A stretch of DNA of 64,000 bases from Paramicrobacterium chengjingii (GTDB taxonomy: Bacteria; Actinomycetota; Actinomycetes; Actinomycetales; Microbacteriaceae). The position numbers and the translations under genes were made by a program. The notes below the pieces were generated by a model, which did no database searches, was not told the DNA's origin, and saw only the letters and a list, made by a program, of their open reading frames with translations. The DNA is taken from NCBI RefSeq assembly GCF_011751765.2, contig NZ_CP061169.1, positions 2,480,001 through 2,544,000 on the forward strand, read 5' to 3'. Below are positions 42,458 to 50,233 of the stretch, piece by piece; position 1 is the first letter of the stretch, and every line of letters starts with the position of its first letter.

Positions 42458-43138
42458 TCACGCGCATTGTTCGACCATGTCACGCTCGAGTGATACGTGC
42501 GCAAGCTGAGTCTTCTGCGTGTTGCCCGATGAAGTCGTCTCGGTGCGGCGGCGTCGAGCTGCTCCGACCATGTCGATGACAATGCCGATCACAACGGCGA
42601 CGACGACCCCAATCACGGCACTTAGGAGCGGCTGATCCGTGAGCCACTGCCCCGCGACAACGCCGATCAACACGCTGTACACAGACCAGCTCACGGCCGC
42701 TATCGCGCTCAATGGAAGGAAGCGACGCCACGAATAACCCAGCGCCCCGGCACTCATGTTGACAGCGACCCGACCGACCGGAATGAACCGGGCCCCGAGA
42801 ATGAACGGAGCACCACGCTGCTCGAGCGACGCCTGAGCGCGCCCGAGAGCGGCAGACACACGAGGTCCGCGCATCCAATGGAAGCGACTGGTCCCGATGC
42901 CTCGGCCGATCGCGTAGGCGATATTGTCGCCAATCGTCGCACCAACGGCCGCGATGAGGCAGAGCACCAGCACCGTCGGGATTGCTCCAGCGGATGCTGC
43001 GGCGGCAGCGGCGGCCACGAGCACTGTCTCGCTCGGAATCGGCGGAAAGAAGCCGTCAACTACCGCCACCGCGAACATGACGAGCAGTAACCACGGAGAT
43101 GCCGCGGCCTGAAAAACGAATTCGTTGATGACGTCCAT
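42458..43138 (-). CDS. DedA family membrane protein
   Basis: A 226-residue DedA/VTT protein. It has the amphipathic re-entrant VVDGFFPPIPSETVLVAA, the GDNIAYAIGRGIG region, and RFIPVGRVAVNMSAGALGYSWRRFL with the conserved FxR-x-hP-x-hR-motif (GARFIPVGR). About four to five TM segments; the C-terminal tail is basic then polar. DedA proteins flip polyprenyl-phosphate or phosphatidylethanolamine carriers and affect membrane-potential homeostasis. Ends 48 bp from the flavoprotein stop, convergent. Confidence 0.9.
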   Translation of the reverse strand: MDVINEFVFQAAASPWLLLVMFAVAVVDGFFPPIPSETVLVAAAAAAASAGAIPTVLVLCLIAAVGATIGDNIAYAIGRGIGTSRFHWMRGPRVSAALGRAQASLEQRGAPFILGARFIPVGRVAVNMSAGALGYSWRRFLPLSAIAAVSWSVYSVLIGVVAGQWLTDQPLLSAVIGVVVAVVIGIVIDMVGAARRRRTETTSSGNTQKTQLAHVSLERDMVEQCA

Positions 43139-43270
43139 GCCATGACGATAGGAAGCTTGTGACTCTCACCACATCACACCGTGGTATAAAACCGATCGAT
43201 ACTTCAGAGTGATATGTGCGAGCGATGGCTCGGGTGGCCGAGCCATGAGCTACGAGACTTCGGGCACGGC

Positions 43271-43314
43271 AAAACCCCCGAACTTCCGCGTGATTCCGCG
43301 AACTCTCGGGGGTT
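43271..43314 (-). terminator. Rho-independent terminator of tRNA-Ser
   Basis: On the minus strand, AACCCCCGA...TCGGGGGTT arms form a stem around an inner CGCG-rich hairpin, ending in TTTT. It starts 6 bp after the tRNA 3' end. A proper T-run, uncommon in this window, supports function. Confidence 0.85.
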
Positions 43315-43319
43315 CTGGG

Positions 43320-43410
43320 TGGCGGTGACGGTGGGATTTGAACCCACGGTAGGGGGTTGCCCTACACGACTTTTCGAGAGTCGCACCTTCGGCCGCTCGG
43401 ACACGTCACC
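43320..43410 (-). tRNA. tRNA-Ser (anticodon CGA)
   Basis: 91 bases including an encoded CCA (43320-43322). Acceptor GGTGACG pairs with CGTCACC, discriminator G. Anticodon arm GACTCTCGAAAAGTC gives anticodon CGA reading UCG. A long variable arm (GTAGGGCAACCCCCTAC) and T-loop GGTTCAAATCC are as expected for serine tRNA. An intrinsic terminator follows. No integrase gene adjoins it. Confidence 0.97.
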
Positions 43411-43496
43411 GCGGACAAGTGTAGAGGATTGCAGCACCACAGCGCTAATCGGGCTCATCACCCGCAGCGGCGCTGCTCCCCTGCAGCATCCGGACG

Positions 43497-44867
43497 TCAG
43501 TCGTGCTTGGGACCGACCCACACCTGCTGTGCGTTCACGAACTCGTGGATGCCGTGCGGACCAAGCTCGCGACCATAACCTGATCGCTTGATGCCGCCAC
43601 TCGGCAACCGCGGGTCGGTCTTCACGATCCCGTTCACCGACACTTGACCCGCCTGGATGCGCGGTGCAAGCGCTTCACCGCGCTCACGCGTCGACCAGAC
43701 GCTGGCAGCGAGCCCGAAGTCGGTGTCGTTCGCAATCGCGAGCGCCTCCTCGGCATCCGATGCTCTCATCACGACCATGATCGGCCCGAATGTCTCTTCG
43801 CAGCCGGCGACCATCTCGTTCGTGACGTCGGCGAGAAGCGTCACCGGGTAGAAGAAACCGTCCCCGCCAGGAAGCTCCCCTCCCAGCAGACAGCGTGCAC
43901 CAGCCGCGATGGTCTCCGTCACCTGACGGTGCAAGTTCTGCCGCAGGTCGTCGCGGGCAATCGGACCCACGTCAGTGCTGATCTCGCGGGGGTCGCCCAC
44001 CGTCAGGGCAGCGAGCCGCTCACGCAGCTTGTCGACGAACGTGTCATAGACGGCATCCTCAATGATGATTCTCTTCGCGGCGATGCACGACTGCCCGGCA
44101 TTGATGATGCGCGACAGCGTGATGGTGTCGGCTGCCGTGTCGAGATCTGCATCGGCAAGCACGATGCTCGGGTCGGAGCCGCCAAGCTCGAGCACAGCGG
44201 GTTTGATCTCGCTCGCCGCGATGCTCGCGACGGCTGACCCTCCCTTGTCTGACCCGGTGAACGAGACAGCGTGGATGCGACTGTCGCGAATCACGTCGGC
44301 AACGTCTGGCGTCTCAATGAGCAGACACTGGAAGACGCCGGCCGGAGCTCCCGCCTGCGTAAACACCTTCTCGATCGCCTCGGCGCAACCCGGCAGATGA
44401 GGATCTGGCTTCATGATGCACGTGTTGCCCGCCATGAGCGCCGGTGCCGCGAAGCGCAGCGCGAGCCAGAACGGCGCGTTCCAAGGCAGGATGCCGAGCA
44501 CTGTTCCGAGCGGCAGGTGCTGCACGTAGCTGTGCGTCGCATCGGAGTGAATCGTCTCTGCGGCGAGGTAGCTTTCGGCGTTGTCGGCGTAATGCTCGGC
44601 GCACCAGGCAGCTTTCTCAACCTCGCCGAGCGCCTCTTTCTTGGGCTTGCCCAGCTCTTCGGTCATGAGCGGCGCCAGCTCGTTCACGTGCTCACGCAGA
44701 TGCGCGGCAACAGCGTGAAGCACCTTCGCCCGACCGTCGTAACCCAGTGCATGCCAGGCCGGCTGGGCATCGGCCGCCGCCGCGAGAATGCCCTCGACCT
44801 GGCCCGCATCGGCCGCCTGAACCTCACGGACTGCGGTTCCCGTTCTCGGATCGACTGCAACAAGCAT
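43497..44867 (-). CDS. NAD(P)-dependent aldehyde dehydrogenase (succinate/aspartate-semialdehyde type)
   Basis: A 456-residue aldehyde dehydrogenase of GabD1 size. LPWNAPFWLALRFAAPALMAGN is the cofactor-side motif, SFTGSDKGG follows, the general-base Glu is in VLELGGSDP, and the catalytic Cys in NAGQSCIAAKRI. The aldehyde is probably succinate or aspartate semialdehyde. ATG 44867 has AGGAGAA; the frame runs to 44930. It is third in an operon after a DoeA-like hydrolase and an EctB/DoeD-like transaminase, where DoeC (aspartate-semialdehyde dehydrogenase) would be expected. Confidence 0.88.
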   Translation of the reverse strand: MLVAVDPRTGTAVREVQAADAGQVEGILAAAADAQPAWHALGYDGRAKVLHAVAAHLREHVNELAPLMTEELGKPKKEALGEVEKAAWCAEHYADNAESYLAAETIHSDATHSYVQHLPLGTVLGILPWNAPFWLALRFAAPALMAGNTCIMKPDPHLPGCAEAIEKVFTQAGAPAGVFQCLLIETPDVADVIRDSRIHAVSFTGSDKGGSAVASIAASEIKPAVLELGGSDPSIVLADADLDTAADTITLSRIINAGQSCIAAKRIIIEDAVYDTFVDKLRERLAALTVGDPREISTDVGPIARDDLRQNLHRQVTETIAAGARCLLGGELPGGDGFFYPVTLLADVTNEMVAGCEETFGPIMVVMRASDAEEALAIANDTDFGLAASVWSTRERGEALAPRIQAGQVSVNGIVKTDPRLPSGGIKRSGYGRELGPHGIHEFVNAQQVWVGPKHD

Positions 44868-44877
44868 TTCTTCTCCT

Positions 44878-46116
44878 TTACGCGACGCCGGGTCGGATGG
44901 GGGTCGGGGCGGAATCCTCGTCGGTGTCATCCGCCGATTGCGCGCTCGATTCCTCCGGCTTGCAGACGAAGTTCTCGTCGAGCGTGTAGAACGACTCGCA
45001 GCCGCGGTCTGTCACACGGATGGTGTCGGAGATGCCCACCGTCTTGTCGCCGTCGACGCCCCACATCCACGGAATGATGTGGAAGGTCATGCCTTCTCGC
45101 AGCACTGTCGGATCGCCCTGGTTGAGGCTCGCGATGTAGCCCTCGTCCCAGCTGGGCGGAAACGCGATGCCGATCGAGTAGCCCGAGCGGGTGATGAGCC
45201 GCCCGCCCACCGCGTTGTCGGTGATGATGCTGCGCACGATGTTGTCGGCGTCAGACACCGTCAACCCGGGTCGAATGGCCGCCTTCACTTCAGAGAGCGC
45301 AAGCTTCATGCGCTCCTGCGCGCGGTACATCGACGTCGACAGGTCGTCGAGAACGACCGTGCGCATCATCGCCGTGTGGTAGCGGCGGAAACATCCGGCC
45401 ACCTCAAGAAAGACGTGCTCCCCCGGCTGCACGACGCGGCCCTCCCACGTCGCGTGCCCGATCATGGTGCGGGGCCCCGATGTAACGTAGGGCATCACTG
45501 CGGGAAACTCGCCGCCCGCACGAAACATCGCCGAACTGATCTCGGCGGCAATGTCGTTCTCGCTCACGCCAGCGGCGACAGCATCCATTCCCGCCTGCAT
45601 CCCCACCTCGGTGGCGTGCGCGGCCTTGCGCATGATGTCGATCTCGACAGCAGACTTGGTGATGCGCCCCTGCTCGACAATGCCGAAGCAATCGAGCAGA
45701 CGCCCCTCGGTGATCGCCGAGTGGATGTAATCCTGGTGGTAGGCGGGAAAGTAGTAACTATTGCGCTCATACCCGACGTCTTTCGTATGCAGCCCGAATT
45801 CACGCAGCGCCTGCACGAGACTCTGAATCGCATCGCCCGTGTCGGGGTACGGCCTCGTCAGCTCCACCCAGGTGCGCGCGTGCACGTTGGATTCCTCCAT
45901 GCTGCGCGTGATCATGAACGGTTCGGCATCGAGCGGCACGACAAGCGCCTGAAAGAACGAATACCCTGTCGTCTGATAGTCGGTCAGGTACATCAGATTC
46001 TCTGGGTCGCTGATGACCACCGCATCGAGAAGCCGTTCCGCCATGCGAGCGCGCAACTCACTGAGACGGCGCTCGTATTCGTCAAAGGGGAACGTCATGT
46101 CATCGCGCTGCCTCAT
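44878..46116 (-). CDS. doeA: M24-family hydrolase, ectoine hydrolase DoeA-like
   Basis: A 412-residue creatinase/prolidase-fold enzyme. The N-terminal domain has DAVVISDPENLMYLTDYQTTGYSFFQ and GYERNSYYFP. In the catalytic domain most metal ligands of true peptidases are replaced (for instance GEHVFLEVAGCFRRYHTAMMRTV), as in creatinase and ectoine hydrolase. DoeA opens the ectoine ring to N-acetyl-diaminobutyrate. ATG 46116 follows GGAG. It follows the transaminase by 88 bp and precedes the aldehyde dehydrogenase by 10 bp. Assignment as DoeA rests on fold plus context. Confidence 0.75.
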   Translation of the reverse strand: MRQRDDMTFPFDEYERRLSELRARMAERLLDAVVISDPENLMYLTDYQTTGYSFFQALVVPLDAEPFMITRSMEESNVHARTWVELTRPYPDTGDAIQSLVQALREFGLHTKDVGYERNSYYFPAYHQDYIHSAITEGRLLDCFGIVEQGRITKSAVEIDIMRKAAHATEVGMQAGMDAVAAGVSENDIAAEISSAMFRAGGEFPAVMPYVTSGPRTMIGHATWEGRVVQPGEHVFLEVAGCFRRYHTAMMRTVVLDDLSTSMYRAQERMKLALSEVKAAIRPGLTVSDADNIVRSIITDNAVGGRLITRSGYSIGIAFPPSWDEGYIASLNQGDPTVLREGMTFHIIPWMWGVDGDKTVGISDTIRVTDRGCESFYTLDENFVCKPEESSAQSADDTDEDSAPTPIRPGVA

Positions 46117-46204
46117 GTCAGGCTCCTTCTGTTAGTCAGACCACCTCATGTCTGGTTCGTATCGGTTGCAGTTCTCGATGTTCAATTGTGGTGAGACGAG
46201 TGGA

Positions 46205-47452
46205 TCAGGCGGATGCTCGAACAGCGCTCGAGAGCGTGTCGAGCCCCTCTTGCAGGTCGTCGTCCGGTGTGGTGAGCGGCGGAATGAGCTTGAGCACTCG
46301 TCCCCCGCTGCCGCAGGCGCCGATCAGCATCCCGTGCTCGAAGCAGTACGCAACGGCCTTCTTGGCTATGCCTCCGTCTCCGACGTCGAGTGCTTGGATC
46401 ATGCCGCGTCCGCGAACGTCGAAGTCGCGATCGGGGAACTCATCGGCAAGGCCCTGGAGGGCGACGCGCATGATGTCTCCCTTGCGCGCTACGTCGTTCA
46501 TGAGCTCGTCGTCGTCGAAGTAGCTGAGCGCCACGGTGCCGGCGACGAATGAGAGTCCCTGCCCGCGGAACGTTCCGGTGTGCTCCCCCGGCGCCCAGTG
46601 CGCGTCGTGCTCTGGCTTGACGAGGTTCATCGCAAGTGGCGTGCCGTAGCCGCCGATGCCCTTGGCCAGGCACACGATGTCGGGGTCAAGCCCCAGTCCG
46701 TCGAAGCCAAAGTAGCTCCCGGTTCGACCGCATCCGACCTGAATGTCATCGATGATGAACAGCGCTCCCACATCGTGGGCGAGCTTCTGCACGGCCTGAA
46801 GCCACTCAGCGCTGGCGACATTGACGCCGCCCTCTGCTTGGATCACCTCGACGATGAATGCGGCTGGCGGGATGCGTCCGCTCGACGGGTCGTCGAGCTG
46901 CGCCCGATAGTCGTCTATCGCCTGCACGCCGCCGCCGGGTGCCGTGTCGAAGGGCTCACGCTCCACATAGTCGAGCGGAACGCCAGCAGCCTGACGGAAG
47001 AAGTCGTTGGCGGTGCACGCGAGAGAACCGAGCGTCATGCCGTGGAACCCGTGAGAGAACGCCACGACATTGCGTCGTCCCGTCACCCGCCGTGCAAGCT
47101 TGAGCGCGGCCTCGACCGCGTTCGACCCCGTCGGCCCCATGAACTGCATCTTGTGGGTCATGCCCCGCGGCTCAAGAATCGTCTGCCCGAAACGCTCGAG
47201 GAAGTCACGTTTCGTCGTCGTTGCCATATCGAGACTGTGGGCGACTCCATCCGCCTCGAGAAACTCGATCATGGCGCGCTTCATGCGCTCATTGTTATGG
47301 CCAAAGTTGAGGACGCCAGCGCCCCCAAAGAAGTCAACGTAGCTGCGACCAGCCTCGTCGACCTGCCGTGCGTTCGATGCCGAAGCAAAGACCGTCGGAT
47401 ACGTGCGGCTGTAGCCGCGAATCTCAGATTCCCACTTCTCGAATGCCTCCAT
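46205..47452 (-). CDS. doeD: Diaminobutyrate-2-oxoglutarate transaminase family (EctB/DoeD-like)
   Basis: A 415-residue class III PLP aminotransferase. It opens FEKWESEIRGYSRTYPTVF and YVDFFGGAGVLNFGHNNERMK, closely following the EctB/DoeD pattern; GPTGSNAVEAALKLARRVTG and the PLP Lys in CLAKGIGGYGTPLAM are present, with FIIDDIQVGCGRTG before it. It swaps amino groups between diaminobutyrate plus 2-oxoglutarate and aspartate semialdehyde plus glutamate. With DoeA-like downstream and no EctA/EctC, catabolism is more likely than ectoine synthesis. ATG 47452; the longer frame to 47665 overlaps radA. Confidence 0.82.
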   Translation of the reverse strand: MEAFEKWESEIRGYSRTYPTVFASASNARQVDEAGRSYVDFFGGAGVLNFGHNNERMKRAMIEFLEADGVAHSLDMATTTKRDFLERFGQTILEPRGMTHKMQFMGPTGSNAVEAALKLARRVTGRRNVVAFSHGFHGMTLGSLACTANDFFRQAAGVPLDYVEREPFDTAPGGGVQAIDDYRAQLDDPSSGRIPPAAFIVEVIQAEGGVNVASAEWLQAVQKLAHDVGALFIIDDIQVGCGRTGSYFGFDGLGLDPDIVCLAKGIGGYGTPLAMNLVKPEHDAHWAPGEHTGTFRGQGLSFVAGTVALSYFDDDELMNDVARKGDIMRVALQGLADEFPDRDFDVRGRGMIQALDVGDGGIAKKAVAYCFEHGMLIGACGSGGRVLKLIPPLTTPDDDLQEGLDTLSSAVRASA

Positions 47453-47570
47453 ACCTAACCTGTACCCCCTCGGAGACAGGGGTGTCAAGAGACGCGATGT
47501 CCCCCGTTTGGCCACGCCTTCACACGTGGCTGGCTCGGGGATGTCGGAACCGGCGGGTACCCTCGGATTC

Positions 47571-48929
47571 ATGGCGAAAACCGTATCGGCGTACACGTGC
47601 ACAGAGTGCGGCTGGCAGACCGCGAAATGGGTCGGACGCTGCGGCGAATGCCAGCAGTGGGGCACAGTCGTCGAGGCCGGACAGTCCAGCGGAATTCAGA
47701 AGCGCGTGACTGCCGTCTCCGTCACGAACGAGCGGGTCGCTCGCCCCATCACCGACGTCGCAACGTCGTCGATCTCCCATTGGCCGAGCGGCGTCAACGA
47801 GTTCGATCGGGTGCTCGGGGGCGGGCTCGTCCCTGGCGCCGCGATTCTGGTTTCCGGCGAACCGGGGGTCGGCAAATCGACGCTTCTTCTCGAGGTCGCC
47901 GCGCGCACCGCCCGAGCGAAGGCGCGCGTACTCTATGTGAGCGCCGAAGAGTCAGTAAGCCAGGTGAGGCTGCGAGCCGAGCGCACGGGTGCACTCGACG
48001 ACAATCTGTTCATCGCTGCCGAGACCGACCTGTCGACGGTGCTCGGGCAGATTGAGTCGATCAATCCTGAGCTGCTGATCGTCGACTCCGTGCAGACGGT
48101 CGCCAGCAGCACGGTCGATGGGCTTCCCGGGCAGCCCAGCCAAGTGCGCGAGGTTGCCGCCGCGCTCATCCGCGTGGCGAAGGAGCGATCGCTGCCATTG
48201 CTGCTCGTGGGCCACGTCACGAAAGACGGCACGATCGCCGGGCCGCGGCTTCTCGAGCACCTCGTCGACGTCGTCTGCCAGTTTGAGGGCGACAGGCAGA
48301 CCGCTCTGCGCTTCATTCGCGCACTGAAGAACCGCTTTGGCCCCACAGACGAGGTCGGATGCTTCGAAATGACCGGCTCAGGCATCGCCGAGGTTCCCGA
48401 CCCGTCGAAACTCTTTCTCAGTCGCGGCGCGCCGGTTTCGGGAACGTGCGTCACCGTGGCGATGGAGGGGCGCCGAGCGCTTCCCGTTGAGATTCAGGCA
48501 CTCGTCGTGCCGACTCCGGCCCCGAACGCTCGCAGGGTGACAAGCGGTGTCGATTCGAGCCGCGTGTCGATGCTGCTCGCCGTGCTTGAGAAGCGCGCGG
48601 GCGTGAAGCTTTCAGACTGCGACGTCTACGTCTCGACAGTCGGCGGTGTACGCCTCACAGAGCCCTCCGCCGACCTTGCGATCGCCGTCGCGATCGCATC
48701 GGCTCGCGGTGACTGGCCAGTCTCGCACTCGCTCGCCGCGTTTGGTGAGATCAGCCTCGCGGGCGAGATCCGCCCCGTTGTCGCGGCGAAGCAGCGCCGT
48801 GCGGAGGCAATGCGCCTCGGTTACTCAAACCTTCTCGATTCGGCCTCTGGCGGCATCCAAAATGCTCTTGCGCTGTCGAAGCGCTCTGGCGGGTCACTGC
48901 GCGACCGCGAGATCGACACGGCGTTTTGA
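47571..48929 (+). CDS. radA: DNA repair protein RadA
   Basis: A 452-residue RadA/Sms branch-migration helicase acting with RecA. N-terminal zinc finger CTECGWQTAKWVGRCGECQQW, Walker A GEPGVGKSTLL, the RadA-specific KNRFG motif in ALKNRFGPTDEVGCF, and a C-terminal Lon-like domain (VYVSTVGGVRLTEPSADLAIA). ATG 47571 begins the family N terminus. Divergent from the ectoine-like operon and convergent with the SseB-like gene. Confidence 0.96.
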   Translation: MAKTVSAYTCTECGWQTAKWVGRCGECQQWGTVVEAGQSSGIQKRVTAVSVTNERVARPITDVATSSISHWPSGVNEFDRVLGGGLVPGAAILVSGEPGVGKSTLLLEVAARTARAKARVLYVSAEESVSQVRLRAERTGALDDNLFIAAETDLSTVLGQIESINPELLIVDSVQTVASSTVDGLPGQPSQVREVAAALIRVAKERSLPLLLVGHVTKDGTIAGPRLLEHLVDVVCQFEGDRQTALRFIRALKNRFGPTDEVGCFEMTGSGIAEVPDPSKLFLSRGAPVSGTCVTVAMEGRRALPVEIQALVVPTPAPNARRVTSGVDSSRVSMLLAVLEKRAGVKLSDCDVYVSTVGGVRLTEPSADLAIAVAIASARGDWPVSHSLAAFGEISLAGEIRPVVAAKQRRAEAMRLGYSNLLDSASGGIQNALALSKRSGGSLRDREIDTAF

Positions 48930-48944
48930 GTCTGAGTGGAGTCA

Positions 48945-48967
48945 ACCCTGTGCCAAGTCAACAGGGT
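48945..48967. terminator. Short hairpin between convergent genes radA and SseB-like
   Basis: ACCCTGT and ACAGGGT with a 9-base loop, 15 bp after the radA stop and 2 bp before the minus-strand stop at 48969. A bidirectional terminator is plausible; the stem is short. Confidence 0.4.
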
Positions 48968-48968
48968 C

Positions 48969-49376
48969 TCACTCGATCTCCAGATCGAGCACACGCATGA
49001 TTTCGTCTGGCGCTGCCTGAAGCGGGTGCGGTCCTGCAATATCGAAAAAGACCGTCTCAATCGCCTCGCCATGCGTACGGAGGAACGTGTGCAGCCACAG
49101 GCCGTCCTGCAGGCCGACAAATGGCGGCAGCGACTCTGGCTTATTCTTCGCGTCTGAAAACAGCAGCAGAGCAAGCTTTCCGGTTTCGGGCTGCCGGAAC
49201 GTCCACACCTCACCGGCATCCGTCGGTTTGTCTGACTGCCCCGGCTTCATGAGCGGCACCACCATGCGATCGTTGCGCAATGCGTAAGCGATGGCGGCCA
49301 TGTCCTGCTTCTCGAGTGCGTCAGCCAGTGTCTGTGAGCGAAAGTCCGGCTGTTGATTCTTCTTGGGCTTGGCCAT
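48969..49376 (-). CDS. SseB-like (SseB N-terminal domain) protein
   Basis: A 135-residue acidic soluble protein. NDRMVVPLMKPGQSDKPTDAGEVWTF, ALLLFSDAKNKPESLPPFVG and IAGPHPLQAAPDEIMRVLDL fit the SseB N-terminal family common in actinobacteria. Function unknown. Minus strand, convergent with radA. Confidence 0.78.
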   Translation of the reverse strand: MAKPKKNQQPDFRSQTLADALEKQDMAAIAYALRNDRMVVPLMKPGQSDKPTDAGEVWTFRQPETGKLALLLFSDAKNKPESLPPFVGLQDGLWLHTFLRTHGEAIETVFFDIAGPHPLQAAPDEIMRVLDLEIE

Positions 49377-49446
49377 GCTTCCAGTCTGCCAGTTTCGACT
49401 GCGCAGAGTCAGCGCGGCGCGTGTGCGCGACCGGATACAGCGCTCG

Positions 49447-50085
49447 TCAATAGAGAGCGAACTGTGCGCTGTCTTTCGACTCGATACCCGCTACCGACGT
49501 TTTCAGATGATACGACGCACCGTCAGCAGGTACCGCATCTCGCTTCTCGGCGTCGCACGTGTCGGGGTTGCTCCGTGTGCGGTCCCACTCGATCGCCGGT
49601 TCAGAGGTCAGCGATTTGCCCGCCTCAATCGTGGTCTCGGCGTTCGTGGGCTCAACCTGGCAATCCGTCGACGTCCAGTAGGTGTCTTTGCCGCTTGTGA
49701 TTGTGAAGACCTGCTGAGATGTGCCGACGTCGATTATGCACGCGACATCGCCAATGTTCGTGATGGTCAGCGACAACTTCGGTTTCTCCCCCGAGGCATA
49801 CGTCGTCTTGTCCGTCTTCGCGACGATCTCGACGTTGTCTTTCGTGCACGCGACAGGTTCGCTCGAGGTCTTCTCTTCGGCCGCGGTCTCTTTCGGCGAC
49901 GGCTTCGTCGTCTCTGACTGCGAAGCATTGTTCTTGGAGTCTTCGGCCCCAGACGAGGATCCGGGGCGCCAGACCAGCAAAACGATGATTGCAATGACCG
50001 CGATCAGCCCGGCAAGCACCCAGAGGCGCCGTTTAATGTAGACGCTGCGGGGCTGACGACCGCGAGGACCCTGATTCGTCGACAT
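49447..50085 (-). CDS. Membrane-anchored secreted protein, DUF4232-like
   Basis: A 212-residue protein: basic N terminus, one TM segment (residues 21-42, LWVLAGLIAVIAIIVLLVW), a Ser/Thr/Lys/Glu linker of about 35 residues, then an extracellular beta domain starting CTKDNVEIVAKTDKTTYASG with two further Cys that could form disulphides. This matches type-II anchored DUF4232-like proteins of unknown role. Probably single gene. Confidence 0.75.
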   Translation of the reverse strand: MSTNQGPRGRQPRSVYIKRRLWVLAGLIAVIAIIVLLVWRPGSSSGAEDSKNNASQSETTKPSPKETAAEEKTSSEPVACTKDNVEIVAKTDKTTYASGEKPKLSLTITNIGDVACIIDVGTSQQVFTITSGKDTYWTSTDCQVEPTNAETTIEAGKSLTSEPAIEWDRTRSNPDTCDAEKRDAVPADGASYHLKTSVAGIESKDSAQFALY

Positions 50086-50180
50086 GCCCTTATGGTAGGT
50101 GTCTTAATCCCGGATGCTGTCGCGCCACGCGCGCGATGACACGCCTTTCATGCGTCAAATCAGCCACTGTGCGCACACAC

Positions 50181-50218
50181 CGACGCGCGGAGGGAGCCGT
50201 GGCTCTCTCCGCGCGTCG
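50181..50218 (-). terminator. Strong hairpin after the nucleotidase gene
   Basis: 18-base arms 50181-50198 and 50201-50218 (CGACGCGCGGAGGGAGCC and its complement with one wobble) with a 2-base spacer, 15 bp beyond the minus-strand stop at 50234. GC-rich with no T-run, as usual in this genome. Ends the nuclease-nucleotidase operon. Confidence 0.7.
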
Positions 50219-50233
50219 GCACCGGACGGTCGT

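Noticed and set aside
43320..43410. tRNA-Ser as an attachment site for an integrated element
   Set aside because: No integrase, no duplicated tRNA 3' end nearby, and flanking genes look native.
44938..46194. 418-residue plus-strand open frame opposite the DoeA-like gene
   Set aside because: Complement shadow of the M24 gene; lacks a ribosome site and recognisable domain.
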